A DNA stretch of 64,000 nt from assembly GCF_963576545.1 (NCBI RefSeq), contig NC_083647.1, positions 4,445,507 through 4,509,506 on the forward strand, given 5' to 3'. Shown here piece after piece: positions 13,356 to 25,090 of the stretch; the first letter of the stretch is position 1, and each line of letters begins with the position of its first letter. The translations under genes and the position numbers were made by a program. The stretch is from Limanda limanda (taxonomy: Eukaryota; Chordata; Actinopteri; Pleuronectiformes; Pleuronectidae). The notes beneath the pieces are model-generated. The model had not been told where the DNA came from. It saw only the letters and a list, made by a program, of their open reading frames with translations, and did no database searches.

Positions 13356-13947
13356 CTTAGTTCAGACCTGGTATTTGGAGAAGTGGTCAGCGTTAAGTCA
13401 TCTGTTAAAACCTAACTTTAAAATATGTCCTGAACAGGGAAGGGAATCCCTACTACTCCCTTGCCCGTTCTATATGCAAATAGCAAATTATGAGTAAACA
13501 GATGTGTATAATGTCATTGTGTTTGTATGTTGTCAAAATCGAGCGGTAGAGAGAGAGGAATCAGGAGGGTCTGAATGTATCTCAGTGTTCTGCAGTGAAA
13601 AAGATTTGACCAATTTAAGAAAGTATTAATCACTATGCAGTGATGATGGCGATGGTATTGTGGCGGAGGCAAAAAATGTATCAAGGTATGGACACAGAGT
13701 AGAGTGAATTAATTTTGAAACTGTAGCGGGTCAGAGGACATCACCCCTGGGTAGGTGGTCCTTCATAATCTGGCCCAGGACACATTTTCATTACCACAGC
13801 AAAAAGAATGTGGATTAGTGACCCAGACCAGTTCTGAGTTTGGTTTGTGAAGATAGGATCTCAGGAAACACCTCAGACCTGTACTGAGCACAGACTACTT
13901 GTGAACGGATCAGTCAGGACAGACGTTAATACCATGTCTTGAACGGG
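13356..13947 (+). mobile_element. Non-autonomous element with GTTCAGACCTGGTATT inverted ends
   Basis: The left end GTTCAGACCTGGTATT near 13360 is mirrored by the reverse complement of AATACCATGTCTTGAAC near 13929. The interior includes AACTGTAGCGGGTCAGAGGA near 13721. Related sequence occurs at about 19430-19790, 29450-29900, 39363-39900 and 45150-45370, so this is a dispersed family; no coding capacity is seen. Confidence 0.65.
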
Positions 13948-14898
13948 GTATAATAGAAGAAGAAGAAAAAACACTGAGATGCAAAAACAGCCACATGGAG
14001 ATTCATGATGATCACAGAGTATGTGTATCTAGACTCTTTTACTCCTGTTACATCTGTCCTGGGGCCCATGTCTCAAAATTCATCCTTATATTCCCTTTTA
14101 AAATATTTAAAGTTGTTTATTTGGCATTCAGTAAAATAAAGCTATTGTTAATGATTTTATTATGTTGTTATCACAAACAACCAGGGCATTGAGTTTGAGT
14201 CCAAAAATACTTCTTACTCATTTTACAACTGATTAAAAACTTCAAAAGTTTATTCAAATGAATGGATGAGCCCTCCCCTGGATCTGCTGTCTGTCTTCCC
14301 TAACGTATGGAAATAGATGCAATATTCTGCAGCTTGACAATTCGAATAACATTTCAAATAAATATGAAATATGAAACAATGGCGAGCCAATTGTGAGACC
14401 AAATGCAAATCATATCATAATGTAATTCATAAGAATTTCCAGTGTGATTCTTAATATTAATAATGCTTGGCAGTCCAATGAGACTGCTTGATATTCCAGA
14501 TAAACAGCAGAGCCAATAAACCTGCCAGGTGGACTTAAATTCAATTTTTCAAAGATCAAATTAATATCTGGCAAATACTAGTAACATCTGGTTTTTTTTA
14601 TGAATATAAAGAAAAAAAGCTTCTTATTTATTGGTGATGCTTTTTTGACGAATAAGATGATTGTCTCATTTAATTGAAATCTTGTGTCATGATTTAGTAT
14701 ATATGAACACTTTCAGTTCATTGTGACATTTACAGGTTTATTGGATTCAAATCACGCAGATAAAATAATATATTAAAAGGCAATTCATATCCTTCAATGA
14801 CATAAAACGGAGTCGAAATTAAGATGCAAGAAGTCAACACTCTTGCCTGTGATCCAAATCAACCCTGCAGCAAATAAGTCATGAACTAATGTACCAAC

Positions 14899-14942
14899 CT
14901 GTAACACAGCATCCCCGACGAACAGCTTCCCCGACTGATCGG
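14899..14942 (-). CDS. sntg2: sntg2 exon 5: PDZ domain, third part
   Basis: Exon of 44 bases, acceptor CCTGCAG and donor TTACAG|GTTGG. It begins with two bases completing the split alanine codon and then encodes DQSGKLFVGDAVLQ. The L-x-VGDAVLQ motif is the typical PDZ segment before the second helix (compare L-x-VGD-IL in other PDZ domains). It ends in phase 0. Introns on the two sides are about 2.5 kb and 2.0 kb. Confidence 0.95.
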
Positions 14943-16357
14943 CTGCAGGCGTCAATGGTCAAGTGTCAGAGGTTAATGAAAACATTAGAAAATAATTGCT
15001 CATTTCATAGATGGTAATGTGGTGAGAATAGCAATCACTGACTCTGTCCGACTAATCTCAGTTAACATCCTGCAACTCAGAGAAAGAACACAGGAAAGCA
15101 TTCAATTTGAAATTAATAAGGAGAGGAGAAAACAGCTCTCAGCGTCAACTGGGATATAAGGACATTCTGAGAGGTCATCACTTCTTACATTTAATTGCCA
15201 ACTGTTTCGTCTGCATGGTGTTTCTCTTAACATACGTAGTCCTTTGGAAGCTGACTCGCTGATCATGACCAACTGACTTAGTGGAAATACACAATACATA
15301 ATACAATAACACAACCTTATTTTCCTTTTCTTTGAAATTTCTCATTCTGCAGTAGTTAGCCAGATCAAAAGAGCATATTAAAAAAATTTCACTACCAATA
15401 AGTGTAAAAAAAGAGTCCAGGTGCAGTCAGGACATGTTCAGGTGAGCTTGGCATCAAGACTTTTGTTGTCTGTTTGGGGGACGTGAAAATTAAATACAAA
15501 TTAAAAAAGATATTACATAGCCTAGCATTTGCAACGCCAACTAACATACAAAAGAGATGTACCTCCTTCAGGGTCTGCATCTTTCATAGGTTGCATTTGA
15601 AGACCAATGCGGTACTACTAGACTGTCCCATCTTAAGGGACTACTTCAAATGTGACCAGCAAATTTTAATTTAATTTCCTCCCTGAGGAACAAAGGCTCC
15701 AACAGGTGAATCGTTCCCTGCCTGAATTATCCTTTAATTAATTATACTTCCGTTTTTCAAAGAGGTAATGGCGCTAGCAGGCTACTTGACGGTTAACATG
15801 TTAAAAAAACCAAGTGGCTAATTTCGCTAGGCCTCCGCAGTCTACGTGGCCTACAGCTAATGTCTCTTGTTACTATAACCTATACATAACCAGTAATGTG
15901 TAAACTTTAATTCTGGAATGTGAAGTAAAGTATGTACTGAAAAGATTTCATAGCAATACTTCCAGAAGACAGTGACGCTGACATGCTCACTAACTCTATG
16001 GAAATTGTCATTATACAAAAACCTGAAGGTTGTAGGTGGAAGTGAACAAGCTGCCATTAATGCAGCGGTCTTGTAAAGCGCTTGGAGTCAGGGAACTTTT
16101 TTCTTTTTTTCAAGCAAATTGCTTAAATTACACTTACTGTTCTATTTCCAGAAAAAGGGACCACTACATAGAGCGTCCCGATGAGTTCTCAACTAAGCTA
16201 CATTCAATGTCTTACTGTTGGCCTCCAGGACTCTTGCTAGCTGGGGACTCTTTTCTGGCTTAGTTGAGTAACAAATTACACTAATTACCATACTTACACC
16301 ATCATTCATGCATTACTAAAACAATTGAATTTGACTGTATTAGGTTTCATGGTTTAT

Positions 16358-16725
16358 TGTTACACTTTGGATGTGTTAGGGTAAGTGTGTGTGGGCAGGA
16401 AGGTGACTCCGAGTCTACCCCCCCCCCTGCTGTACCACAGGATTAATCTGGGGAGCTGAGGGCTGTTAGCTGATTGATCCTCTGGTACAAAAGGGATATG
16501 CACACGCGAGACACGGAGATGCACATTAAAGAAAGACACGGAGACACTGAGAGACACCTAGCTGAGCTGAGATGCAAAGCTGAGACGCCAGCAGAAATTG
16601 CTCGCACGTTTAGGTTGAATTTTGAACTAATGTTTGCTCGGTGTTATGAATAAAAAGATGCTGGAAAGCAACCTGTTCGTCTCTGTCTGTGTGTGAGACA
16701 CCCCGGTGGCATCCTGATTCTAGTC
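16358..16725 (+). mobile_element. Possible solo LTR-like sequence
   Basis: The stretch begins with TGTTACAC and ends near CCCCGGTGGCA. It has a G/C-rich promoter-like first half, a GGTACAAAAGGGATAT stretch and an AATAAA at about 16648, spaced as in an LTR. I could not define target-site duplications or a partner LTR, and there is no coding remnant next to it. Confidence 0.3.
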
Positions 16726-16779
16726 TTGCTGAGCGAGGCTAAACACATTCTGACTGCAGCCAAACACTGAACTCACAGA

Positions 16780-17185
16780 CATTACCTCAGCCATTGAGGT
16801 TAGGTTTTCACCCCTGTCTGTTTGCACATTGGTTTCCATGAATTTTTTGTGTGAGCAAGATTACTTACAAAACTATTGGATGGATTAGAATGAAACTTGG
16901 TGGAAGGATGATGTATGGGTCAGGGAAGAAAATTGATTACAGCTTGAGTAATTTTTTCCACTTTCTTTAACATTGTAAGATAGGGAGTTTTTACCATTGA
17001 ATGCTGAGAGAATAATCAGAGAATAATTCAAGAATCTTGATTTAAAAAATCTGATGTTTTGGTGACGAATATTTATGGGTTTGTACAATTTAGTGCAGAT
17101 CCAAATAAAAGTTAGATCTCCTGAATGTAAATGTGGTTTGGGTGCTTGGTGCAGGCATGCACTCTCCTGAGTGCCACTCTATGAT
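16780..17185 (+). repeat. Common fish repeat with GAAACTTGGTGGAAGGATG core
   Basis: Recognisable blocks in order are ACCTCAGCCATTGAGGTTAG, a TATTGGATGGATTAGAATG stretch, GAAACTTGGTGGAAGGATGA, CACTTTCTTTAACATTG and, at the end, TCCTGAGTGCCACTCT. A second copy in the same orientation is at 55490-55800. Confidence 0.7.
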
Positions 17186-17476
17186 ATACTGTTTATACTC
17201 TCACAAAGGTACAAGAGCCAAAGTCTATTTCTTCAGATACCTCTTCCTTTACATCATAACTAATTTATTTAAAAACATTTCTCTTTGATTGTGTCTTCAA
17301 CTGATACTAAAAATTGTTTGATGCTCAAAAGTTCACAATTAATTTCTTTGTGTCACCTGTAGAATATCCATTGTCCACTCTTTCATTGACAGTTTCAATG
17401 TGCTTGACGACATTCAACACTGCATTGGAAACCTTTTCAAGTCCACATCAAAGTAGTGAGATAAGCACTTTCTTAC

Positions 17477-17534
17477 CAACTTGATCTTTGAAAATCTTTG
17501 AAATGACCACGGGAACGTTGTGCTCTGCACCTCC
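17477..17534 (-). CDS. sntg2: sntg2 exon 4: PDZ domain, second part
   Basis: Exon of 58 bases encoding GGAEHNVPVVISKIFKDQV plus the first base of the next codon. The acceptor is TTTTCAG and the donor GTTG|GTAAG. The KGGAEHNVPVVISKI stretch, joined to exon 3, is the second strand region of the syntrophin PDZ domain. It ends in phase 1, and exon 5 supplies the two missing bases to make an alanine codon. Exons 2, 3 and 4 together occupy 459 bp. Confidence 0.95.
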
Positions 17535-17615
17535 CTGAAAAGCAGGAAGAAAAAGATGAGCGGGGGTCTCTTCGTTTCAACTTCAGCTTCTGCATAATCA
17601 AACGTATCTGCTTAC

Positions 17616-17672
17616 TTTGATGCTTAAACCCAGACCGCCGGTCGCTTGTCTTCGCAGTACAACAGTTCTGTG
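17616..17672 (-). CDS. sntg2: sntg2 exon 3: start of PDZ domain with GLGLSI loop
   Basis: Exon of 19 codons, acceptor TCTAAAG and donor AAA|GTAAG, phase 0 at both ends. It encodes HRTVVLRRQATGGLGLSIK. The GLGLSI stretch is the carboxylate-binding loop of the PDZ domain, the part that grips the C-terminus of a partner protein. The gamma-2 syntrophin pattern RRTVTLRRQ-GGLGLSIK is closely matched. Exon 4 follows after an 81-bp intron, which is close to the practical minimum for vertebrate splicing. Confidence 0.95.
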
Positions 17673-17797
17673 CTTTAGAAAGTGGGAGTTTCTTATTGGC
17701 AAGAGGATATTGTGAACACTGAAAACTATTCTCTACTATTCTCTAGTAACATAGCATTAATTACAATGGAAAGTCTCGAGCCCTCGGGCGCACTTAC

Positions 17798-17935
17798 GTT
17801 TAATTGGGATTCACGTCCACTTGTGCAAACCACATCCAGCTTCTGTATGGTTAATACCTCTTTGGTCAGTTTCAGGCAGACATCATAGGTATTGTTGGTC
17901 TCCTCATTGTACAGCAAAGCAATTCCAGATTTTGT
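17798..17935 (-). CDS. sntg2: sntg2 exon 2: first half of split PH1 domain
   Basis: Exon of 46 codons bounded by acceptor CAACAG and donor AAC|GTAAG, phase 0 at both ends. It encodes TKSGIALLYNEETNNTYDVC, then a segment containing LKLTKEVLTIQKLDVV. This matches the start of the syntrophin PH1 domain, and in particular the gamma-2 paralogue, which has the IALLY and LTKEVLTIQK motifs; gamma-1 reads differently at these places. In syntrophins PH1 is split by the PDZ domain, and this exon carries the N-terminal half. It is separated from exon 3 by an intron of only 125 bp but from exon 1 by about 25.7 kb. Confidence 0.95.
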
Positions 17936-18464
17936 CTGTTGGAATTGAGAAGAGCATTGACATTTTGCCAAGCAGAGCAATTATGTACACAATGAACATT
18001 TTAATCCTCTTTTCTCACTGTGTCATTTGTGTATGCCAGTCTGCTGGTCGACTTTGGGTTAATTGGTTTTGCTTGACATTGTTAAACTGTGTATCTTTGT
18101 GTGAGAGAGTAAAAAAGATTGCAGGCCATCAATTTCAAATCGTAACGTTACAAAAAACAGGATACACAAATTTCCAGGATATTATATGACAACTTAACTT
18201 TAAAGTAAAAATATGGCAATGTCACACTTAAGGTTAAGACCATGTCTGTGTGGGTGACGGATCCACATATACTTAATAAACCTTTGCAGCACAATCCCAC
18301 CCTCACATTTAATGCATTTTCTCTGATTTGGAAACACCAAATGAAAAGAGTCAAACCCTCGAGCTGCTGTAATGAAATACAAACAGCCTGAACTTTTTTT
18401 TGTCTAGAGATTAAGTGGCAGATTGATTAGGTGCTTTCAATGCCGTGAGCCACATTTCAGATAG

Positions 18465-18560
18465 TAAGGCTCAGTGGTTCTCAATCTTTTGTCTGAAATA
18501 CCCCACAACCCTATAAAATGAGCTCAAGAATCCCTTTATTCCAAACATGTTCATTTGAAA
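18465..18560 (+). repeat. hAT-like terminal fragment
   Basis: It starts with CAGTGGTTCTCAATCTTTTG, a terminal sequence typical of hAT-superfamily transposons. No opposite end was found nearby, so this is a remnant. Confidence 0.4.
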
Positions 18561-19429
18561 TGAATTTTAATTGGATTCAGAGTATTTATACTGTTTGACA
18601 TGGAGCAGCAGAAGCTAAAATTTTTCATCTATTTGGCAGTTTCTCATAGAAATACAGTTTTTTACTATTTTTCATAAGAGCAGCATCTAGTGTTTATTTG
18701 CTCAGGTTAGGCTGAGGCCATCCTGTGCCATCGGCCTAACATAGCTTGCACTTTATTTATTTATGACAATCCAAAAAATACAGATCTACAACCAGTGTGT
18801 GAACCTATGGTGTCTTTATTAACACAACTGAATTAAGACCAATCAGAATCTCTATATCCGCTCATGCTAGGAGTCGGGCAGCGACTGCCATATCCCAGCA
18901 TATCAGCAGTCACCATGAGCATATTAGCATTAGCAAGATTCAGCTGTTAGCGCTGTGAGAAGTTACAGTCTCACAGAGCACGGCCACAGAGGAACTTTCC
19001 TACTGGAATTTTCCTCAGGAACTAAGACCACGGTCTTAATAAAATTTCAGGAAAAAGCTTTTACCCCTAAGTCCCTACTCAGGGGCACTACTTCATGAAA
19101 ATACAGGAACAATTGGGGATGGGGCTTGCAGCACTGAAGATTCAATAGTTCCTAAAATCTGTTTTCTGGGGTGTTTTTATCGGTTTTTGTTGCTTATGTT
19201 TGTCTCTTTTTCAATCCACAATGGCACAAGTTGTAGAGTTGCTCAATTTCGCACCATCATTTGCGAATAGTCTTCTGCATCACCAACATTGGTAGCTGGT
19301 AGCTGCAGCCGTCGATTATTCATACATCATCAGGCTAATTTGCCTAATATGCACTGGTCTTTAGACAAATGTGGAAATGCATGCAAACAATGGTGTGCAC
19401 GAATCATTGAATTGCTTGTAAATGGTTCC

Positions 19430-19790
19430 CGAGACTAACGCCTGGGTGTGATGGCTGCATCTCTGCTCTGCCATGTCTCACAGGGTTGTATTGATCACAT
19501 TAGCGTTGGGGTGATGGACAATTCTATCACGAAGTTGAGGTTTTACCCAGTTTGAGTCTACAGATGTCGGATGACGCTGTGTGTGAGTGTGTGAGTGTCG
19601 GTGTGTGCCTGCACATCAGCATGACAGACTGAGGAAGAGAGTGAGCGGAGTCAGGGCGAGCTGAATCTATTGAATTCAATTATTAAAAGTATCGACCATT
19701 TTGTGGTGATCAGTGTTGATATTGACATTTAAACTATAACGGGTCAGAGACATCAGCTGAGTCGGTGTCTGTGTGTCACTGTGTAAGTGT
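19430..19790 (+). repeat. Copy of the GCGGGTCAG repeat family
   Basis: It shares the TTTAAACTATAACGGGTCAG block followed by AGACATCAGCTG, an upstream GAGTGAGCGGAGTCAGGG-like segment and short GT-rich runs with the copy at 29450-29900. Confidence 0.6.
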
Positions 19791-20917
19791 GTGTGTCTCT
19801 GCGTGTGTGTCTGTGAGTAAAGTCTATCGATGTTTCACTGCATACGTCATCTTCTTCCGGTCTTACTATAACAATAAAAACCTTGTTAAATCACACGGAT
19901 GGATTGAAACAACTGTAACGCAAGAGTGCTTTTACTTTAATATGGGTACAAGAAGTGTTGCAAATATTTATGACATATTAGGCAGACAATGATACTGTGG
20001 GGAAAGATTTTTACTCCCTATGAGCAGTGCAGCACAGAGAAACTGGGTGAGACTCGGACACTCTAGAAGAGCAGGGTGGCTCACTCAGGCAGTGTGTCCA
20101 TTCTAACCTGATAATATGGACACAAAAATGTTGCAAGATTTTCCACGACACACTTGTGGCCCGGGCATAAGAGTTCCAGAAAAGAGAACTCCCTAAGACC
20201 CTAGTTTGATATATGTTACTACTACTTGGCAGAATGACCATTGCTTATTAAATCTAATGGATGTGCATGTAAAATAAGGTTAATAGAAAACATATTAACT
20301 TCAAAACTCAATGGAGCCTGATGTACCATTTTATTCTTATCTTTAAGAATAATTGCTTCAGTCCATTTACGTGTGAAAACAAGAAAAAACACAGCAGTAA
20401 GTCACAATCCTATCTGTCATGTCTAATATATCATACAGACAAACAATTACTGCCCCCACCCAATTCCCTTGATGATGCTATACTGAAGGGGTGAGTTACA
20501 TTATTTTTCCGGGATTCATCAAACCCCAGCCACAAGAGTCAATAAGATTGATGGATGATGTGACATAAACAAATGAAAGGACAACAGTTCATATTTGATG
20601 GAAAAGCAATTACCATTCCAACCAAAGATACTTGACTGAGAAAACAGCTTCATACGAAAAGAGTGGACACAATAACTGGAGCCCTGCTGAATGTAACACT
20701 ACAAGCAATTGCCTCTAAAGGTTATCTGCATGTTTCAACAAGGTCTTACCTGGCAATTGTAACCATTTTACTCATCCATGGCTTGGGTATTACTACTGGT
20801 CTATTATTGTCCAAAGGACAAATACGTCAACCTCATTTCACAAAGAGGAATTACTTTTCATACATGCAAATGCACAATGAAGATTATTCTAATATAATTC
20901 CATTTTAATTTAAGGGT

Positions 20918-21515
20918 ATGAAACACATTTCATTACAAGAAAAAGGTATCTTCTCCCCACAGGCCATCACTCTGATGAACAACCAGTCTACAGTGTCAGG
21001 AAAAATCCGTCGACATAATATCTGTTCCAAAACCCCCAATGTATTTATTATTTATTATACTTGTCCTCAATTCAGGTTTACACGTACAAATTCCCAACAA
21101 TATAAATATATACACGGAATATATACACTGTACATTATTCAAATGCACTACCGTGATGTACCTTCTGTATTTATATGCATCCTGCTTATAATGATCCTTT
21201 GCACTCTGCACCATATGATTCACCAAATACATGTAAGTAACTTGTATGTTATCGATCCATTTCTGTTTGAGCGTCTTTGCACCACTGCACTATTGTCTTC
21301 TGCTCACAATTCGTAATTAGTTTTCTTGTCCCTCCTTGCACATTATATTTCCTGTTGCACATAGTAGTCACGCTTATTTTGCAAGATTCTAGTAGTCTGT
21401 TGTGAATTGTTTGTGTATTTTTTTAAGTACATTGAGTGCAGCTACACCGGAGTCAAATTCTTAGTATGGGGACTCATACATGGCAATAAAGCTGAATCTG
21501 TTTCTAAAAAGGGGA
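20918..21515 (+). mobile_element. LINE 3' end (truncated)
   Basis: The left part reads GGTATCTTCTCCCCACAGGC, then an ATCACTCTGATGAACAAC segment that translates as a PQAITLMNN-type LINE C-terminus. The non-coding 3' part ends GCTACACCGGAGTCAAATTC and, about 45 bases on, GGCAATAAAGCTGAATCTG, a familiar LINE tail in fish. The 132-codon frame at 20918-21316 belongs to this remnant. Confidence 0.65.
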
Positions 21516-24399
21516 ATACTTGTAATTGAAATCATTAAAGTACAGTTGTGTTAAATACTTTTCAGGTAAGCTATTTAAGAGAGGGATCTTTAGAGGGACA
21601 AAAATACAAATGTTACTGGTTTGCTGACAATATCTTGGTTTGAGTAGAATCGCAGAAGACTCCCCCTTTCAGAGACAACGTAGTCTTGAGTGGTCGGACA
21701 GGTGAAAAGGTGACAATCAGTGAGTGGGTGAGTAAGGTCAACCAGTTCTCTCTTATGAGGGTTGGGCTCCGTTCCCACAAAGAAGACAAGGTGTAAATTA
21801 AACTTAAAGCTTCATCTTACAGCTTTAAGGAAATATATGGTGGATACGTTCAGGGGAAAAAAAAACAAGAGGAAACATTTAATGGTAACACAAATCAGTA
21901 TACTGGCTGTGATCACAGTGGGAAACTGTTTCACCTGCCATTACACCCAACACCTGAGGCATGAAGTCTTTATGGGCTTATTGAATGACTGAATTATCTT
22001 TACTTACAATGCTGTTTTTACAGCAAATCCATCTCAACAACACAGTGCAAACACATACATACACAGACAATGTTGTCAAACTAACAGGACTCTGTCATAT
22101 GCTATTAATAATTTCACTTAAAAATGTCTTTGAATGCTGCAACATGCAATTTTTCCACTAGATGTCACTAAATTCAACACACCGTACCTTTAAAACTATG
22201 GAACATGTGACACATTTGGTATGTCAACTCCAGTGAGTAAATACCTATATACGAGTGAGTATGTTAATGAATGAGTGTTCTCCTCTTCAACACGTCTGTG
22301 TTTGAAATCTGTGATACACTAAAAGAAATTTAAAACAAATTTTCTAAAACAAATATATGCACTAAAACCTGTACGTCTTTTTTAAGAATACCAATAACAA
22401 TGACTGATTATTTTAAATGAGGCCCCAATTTTCTTAAATCAAACCTGCTTACTGCAATTACATTTTGTGAGGCTAATTTAATAAATAATTAAATGCAAAC
22501 CCAAGGACTGCACCATGGACACATTTTATTTGGATACTACTGAAGCGATGGTTACAAAGAGAATGAGAAACTACATAGTTTATTTGTGTACTAACATATC
22601 TAAAAAAAGAACTCATTGCGACAAACTCTTAAAATCAAACTTGAATTAATTATTTTGGGCCTTAACAATACACATGCCAAATGTGAAGCCAATAAGATTA
22701 ACTGTTGTCAAGATATGCGAGCAACGTACAGACAGACTTCTGTTAATAGTGAATAGATTAACAGTGAGCGTCAATGCTGACTAGCTTCTCATTCCCAAGA
22801 GAAACACAATAGGTCATCAAAGATTTTTAAAGGGACGGATGCTATACATTTCTTTGTGTAACAGTCCGATGAAGGAGAAAGCCTTTTATGAACATTTATA
22901 GGCTTACACGGCACATGTTCCAGTCCAGTAAAGATGCTAGTATATCTCAGAATCTGTCTTCAGACGTCAGTCAACGCTGCAATGGAAATCCCAGCCAAAA
23001 GGTATAAAACCTCCACATGTATTTTCAATGTACAATAGCATTTGTATAATTCAGAAGATCTGTGGCTCTCTTGAAAACTTTTCAACTGGGCTGGGCAATT
23101 GTTCACACCCCAGTCTACTGATGCTGGTTCTTTTGTAATGCTTTTAACCACTTGGCTCGATGTATAGCCTACAATACTGGACTAATCTTATGGGTACCTC
23201 CCCATTTAAAGACCTAAAACAATTCATTACCCATGGGTTGATCCTAAAGTTGATTTGAATGCAGTCGTGGGTGTTTTGGATTCCTCTGGTGAAGATGGAT
23301 TAGTTTCATATTTTCAATTAGCGATTGGGCCCTCAAGAAAGAAATCTTTCATGTGAGAAAATGTGTGGGAAGTGGGAAGTGATGTCCCCAAATAAGGTAG
23401 CAGCTCTCATGCTTATCATTTATCGGCCTTGTGCCTCTGCCAACTTGTTCATGTGTGACTGCGCAACTACGGGGTCGTCCTGCAACCTCATCTCATTTGT
23501 ATAGACAGAAAACAATAGAGGGGATAAAAGCAGCCTGGTGGGACACCTGTACACAAAACAATCTCGTTAGACACCACACGCTGGTTGCATATTCTCTTTA
23601 GGCAGTCTGTCATAAAGTCTTTCATCCAGAGGAGAAAACAACACCTTCAACATTCACATCACACAGCCCCTGCAGACACAAATGTATTTGTAATGTATTC
23701 AAAGCTGAATTGAGTTAAAATCTCGTGACAGCCTATCGCATTCATTGTGCTGACTGTGGACAAATTGTGTCCTCTTCTCCCTTGAAACCCTTACAGCCAC
23801 ACTGTGGGAGGTGAGGCAGTAAACCTAATGCATTTCAGTACAATGGCACAACAATATATCCTGTTTTTGTGAGGATTCACTTGTCCTTTTTTGTGGTTTT
23901 GTATGTTGTCCCCCTAAGACTGTATATTATTCTTTGAAGCTGTATTTGTCTTTAATGTGTGGATCAATCGTATTTTCTAAAAGATGATAAGCTATTGAAA
24001 AGAAAAAAGAAAATGTTTTGGAGACCATGAAAACATCAGGCACATCTGGCTTGTTTGTTAATTAATCATGGGTGTGATTTGGTTCTAACTATTGATTGGA
24101 GGCATGACTGCTCCTCAAAAGTGGAGCCAATGTAGCTTGATGTCCCCCTAGAGGGTGGCTGCAGTATATGTCATAAATGCACCTCTATCATGTTAGTGGA
24201 TGGAATATGGACCAAACAAAAAATAAAATAACATACACATTAAATAATTTATTTTCAAAGACGGTTTCTGTCCTTTTATGTAGCATTTATCGAACAGCTC
24301 TAAGAACAAGAGCTCATCCTTCCAGTAAGTTTGGTTGGGGCTTAAACGGCATGACTGACAGCTGAGACTGACTATTGATAGCATTACATTGCATATTGC

Positions 24400-24650
24400 A
24401 ATTTGACACTGTTCTACTGTTTTTCGTTTTGCATTTTACATTTCACTTTTTACCTTACTTTTTATATCTTTTATCTTTTATATCTTTTTATTTTAAATAT
24501 TGTTTTTTTATTGTTTTTCTTATGTGTGTTGTATTTATTGTGTTTTGATGTTTCTATGTTAAGTGTATGCACCAATAACCAGAGCAAATTCCAGGTAGGT
24601 GTAAACCTACTTGGCAATAATAACCTTCTGATTCTGATTCTGATTGGTCA
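24400..24650 (+). mobile_element. LINE 3' tail
   Basis: A T-rich stretch followed by GTATGCACCAATAACCAGAG, GGTGTAAACCTACTTGGCAA and a repeated TGATTC terminus is the 3' end of a fish LINE. Only the tail is present. Confidence 0.6.
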
Positions 24651-25014
24651 GAAGCGTGTAGCTCTGGCTTGGGCTCTGACTCCAAATGCGCAATACTGCA
24701 GCATACATATCTGGGCGTTTGGCTTATGTTTTGGATGCTGGGATGAAGTGGTGACGCGCAACCCGTCTGTTTATGCAGTTTTAGGGAATACCATGAACCA
24801 ATGACAGTCCCATCTTCCACCCACATTATTAGACAGATGCAGTTGCACCTTGGCTGGCCACTATTATAATCGTGGATTTTCCCAGTAATAAGAGAGAACA
24901 CTTCTCTGCAGATGCTTTCACGGATGCATTCACCCAGTTATGCTGTTTTTCGATCACATATCATTAAAACACTGTGGACTCAGGGACAATTTTAGGACAT
25001 TTCTCAATGCCAGC

Positions 25015-25090
25015 TGGAGGAGCCAGGAATTGAATCCACTGACCTTGTTGATGGTCGACCCGTTCTACCTACCTAGCCAAAACTGCCACC
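25015..25090 (+). repeat. 3' fragment of the common fish repeat
   Basis: Only the end is recognisable: GGAGCCAGGAATTGAATCCA, CTGACCTTGTTGATGG and GACCCGTTCTACCTA. Confidence 0.5.

Noticed and set aside
20918..21316. 132-codon plus-strand frame as a gene
   Set aside because: Explained as the 3' end of a LINE.
24403..24901. Frames of 115-133 codons on both strands
   Set aside because: The plus-strand one begins in T-rich LINE tail sequence giving a Phe/Leu-rich product; neither has splice or promoter context.
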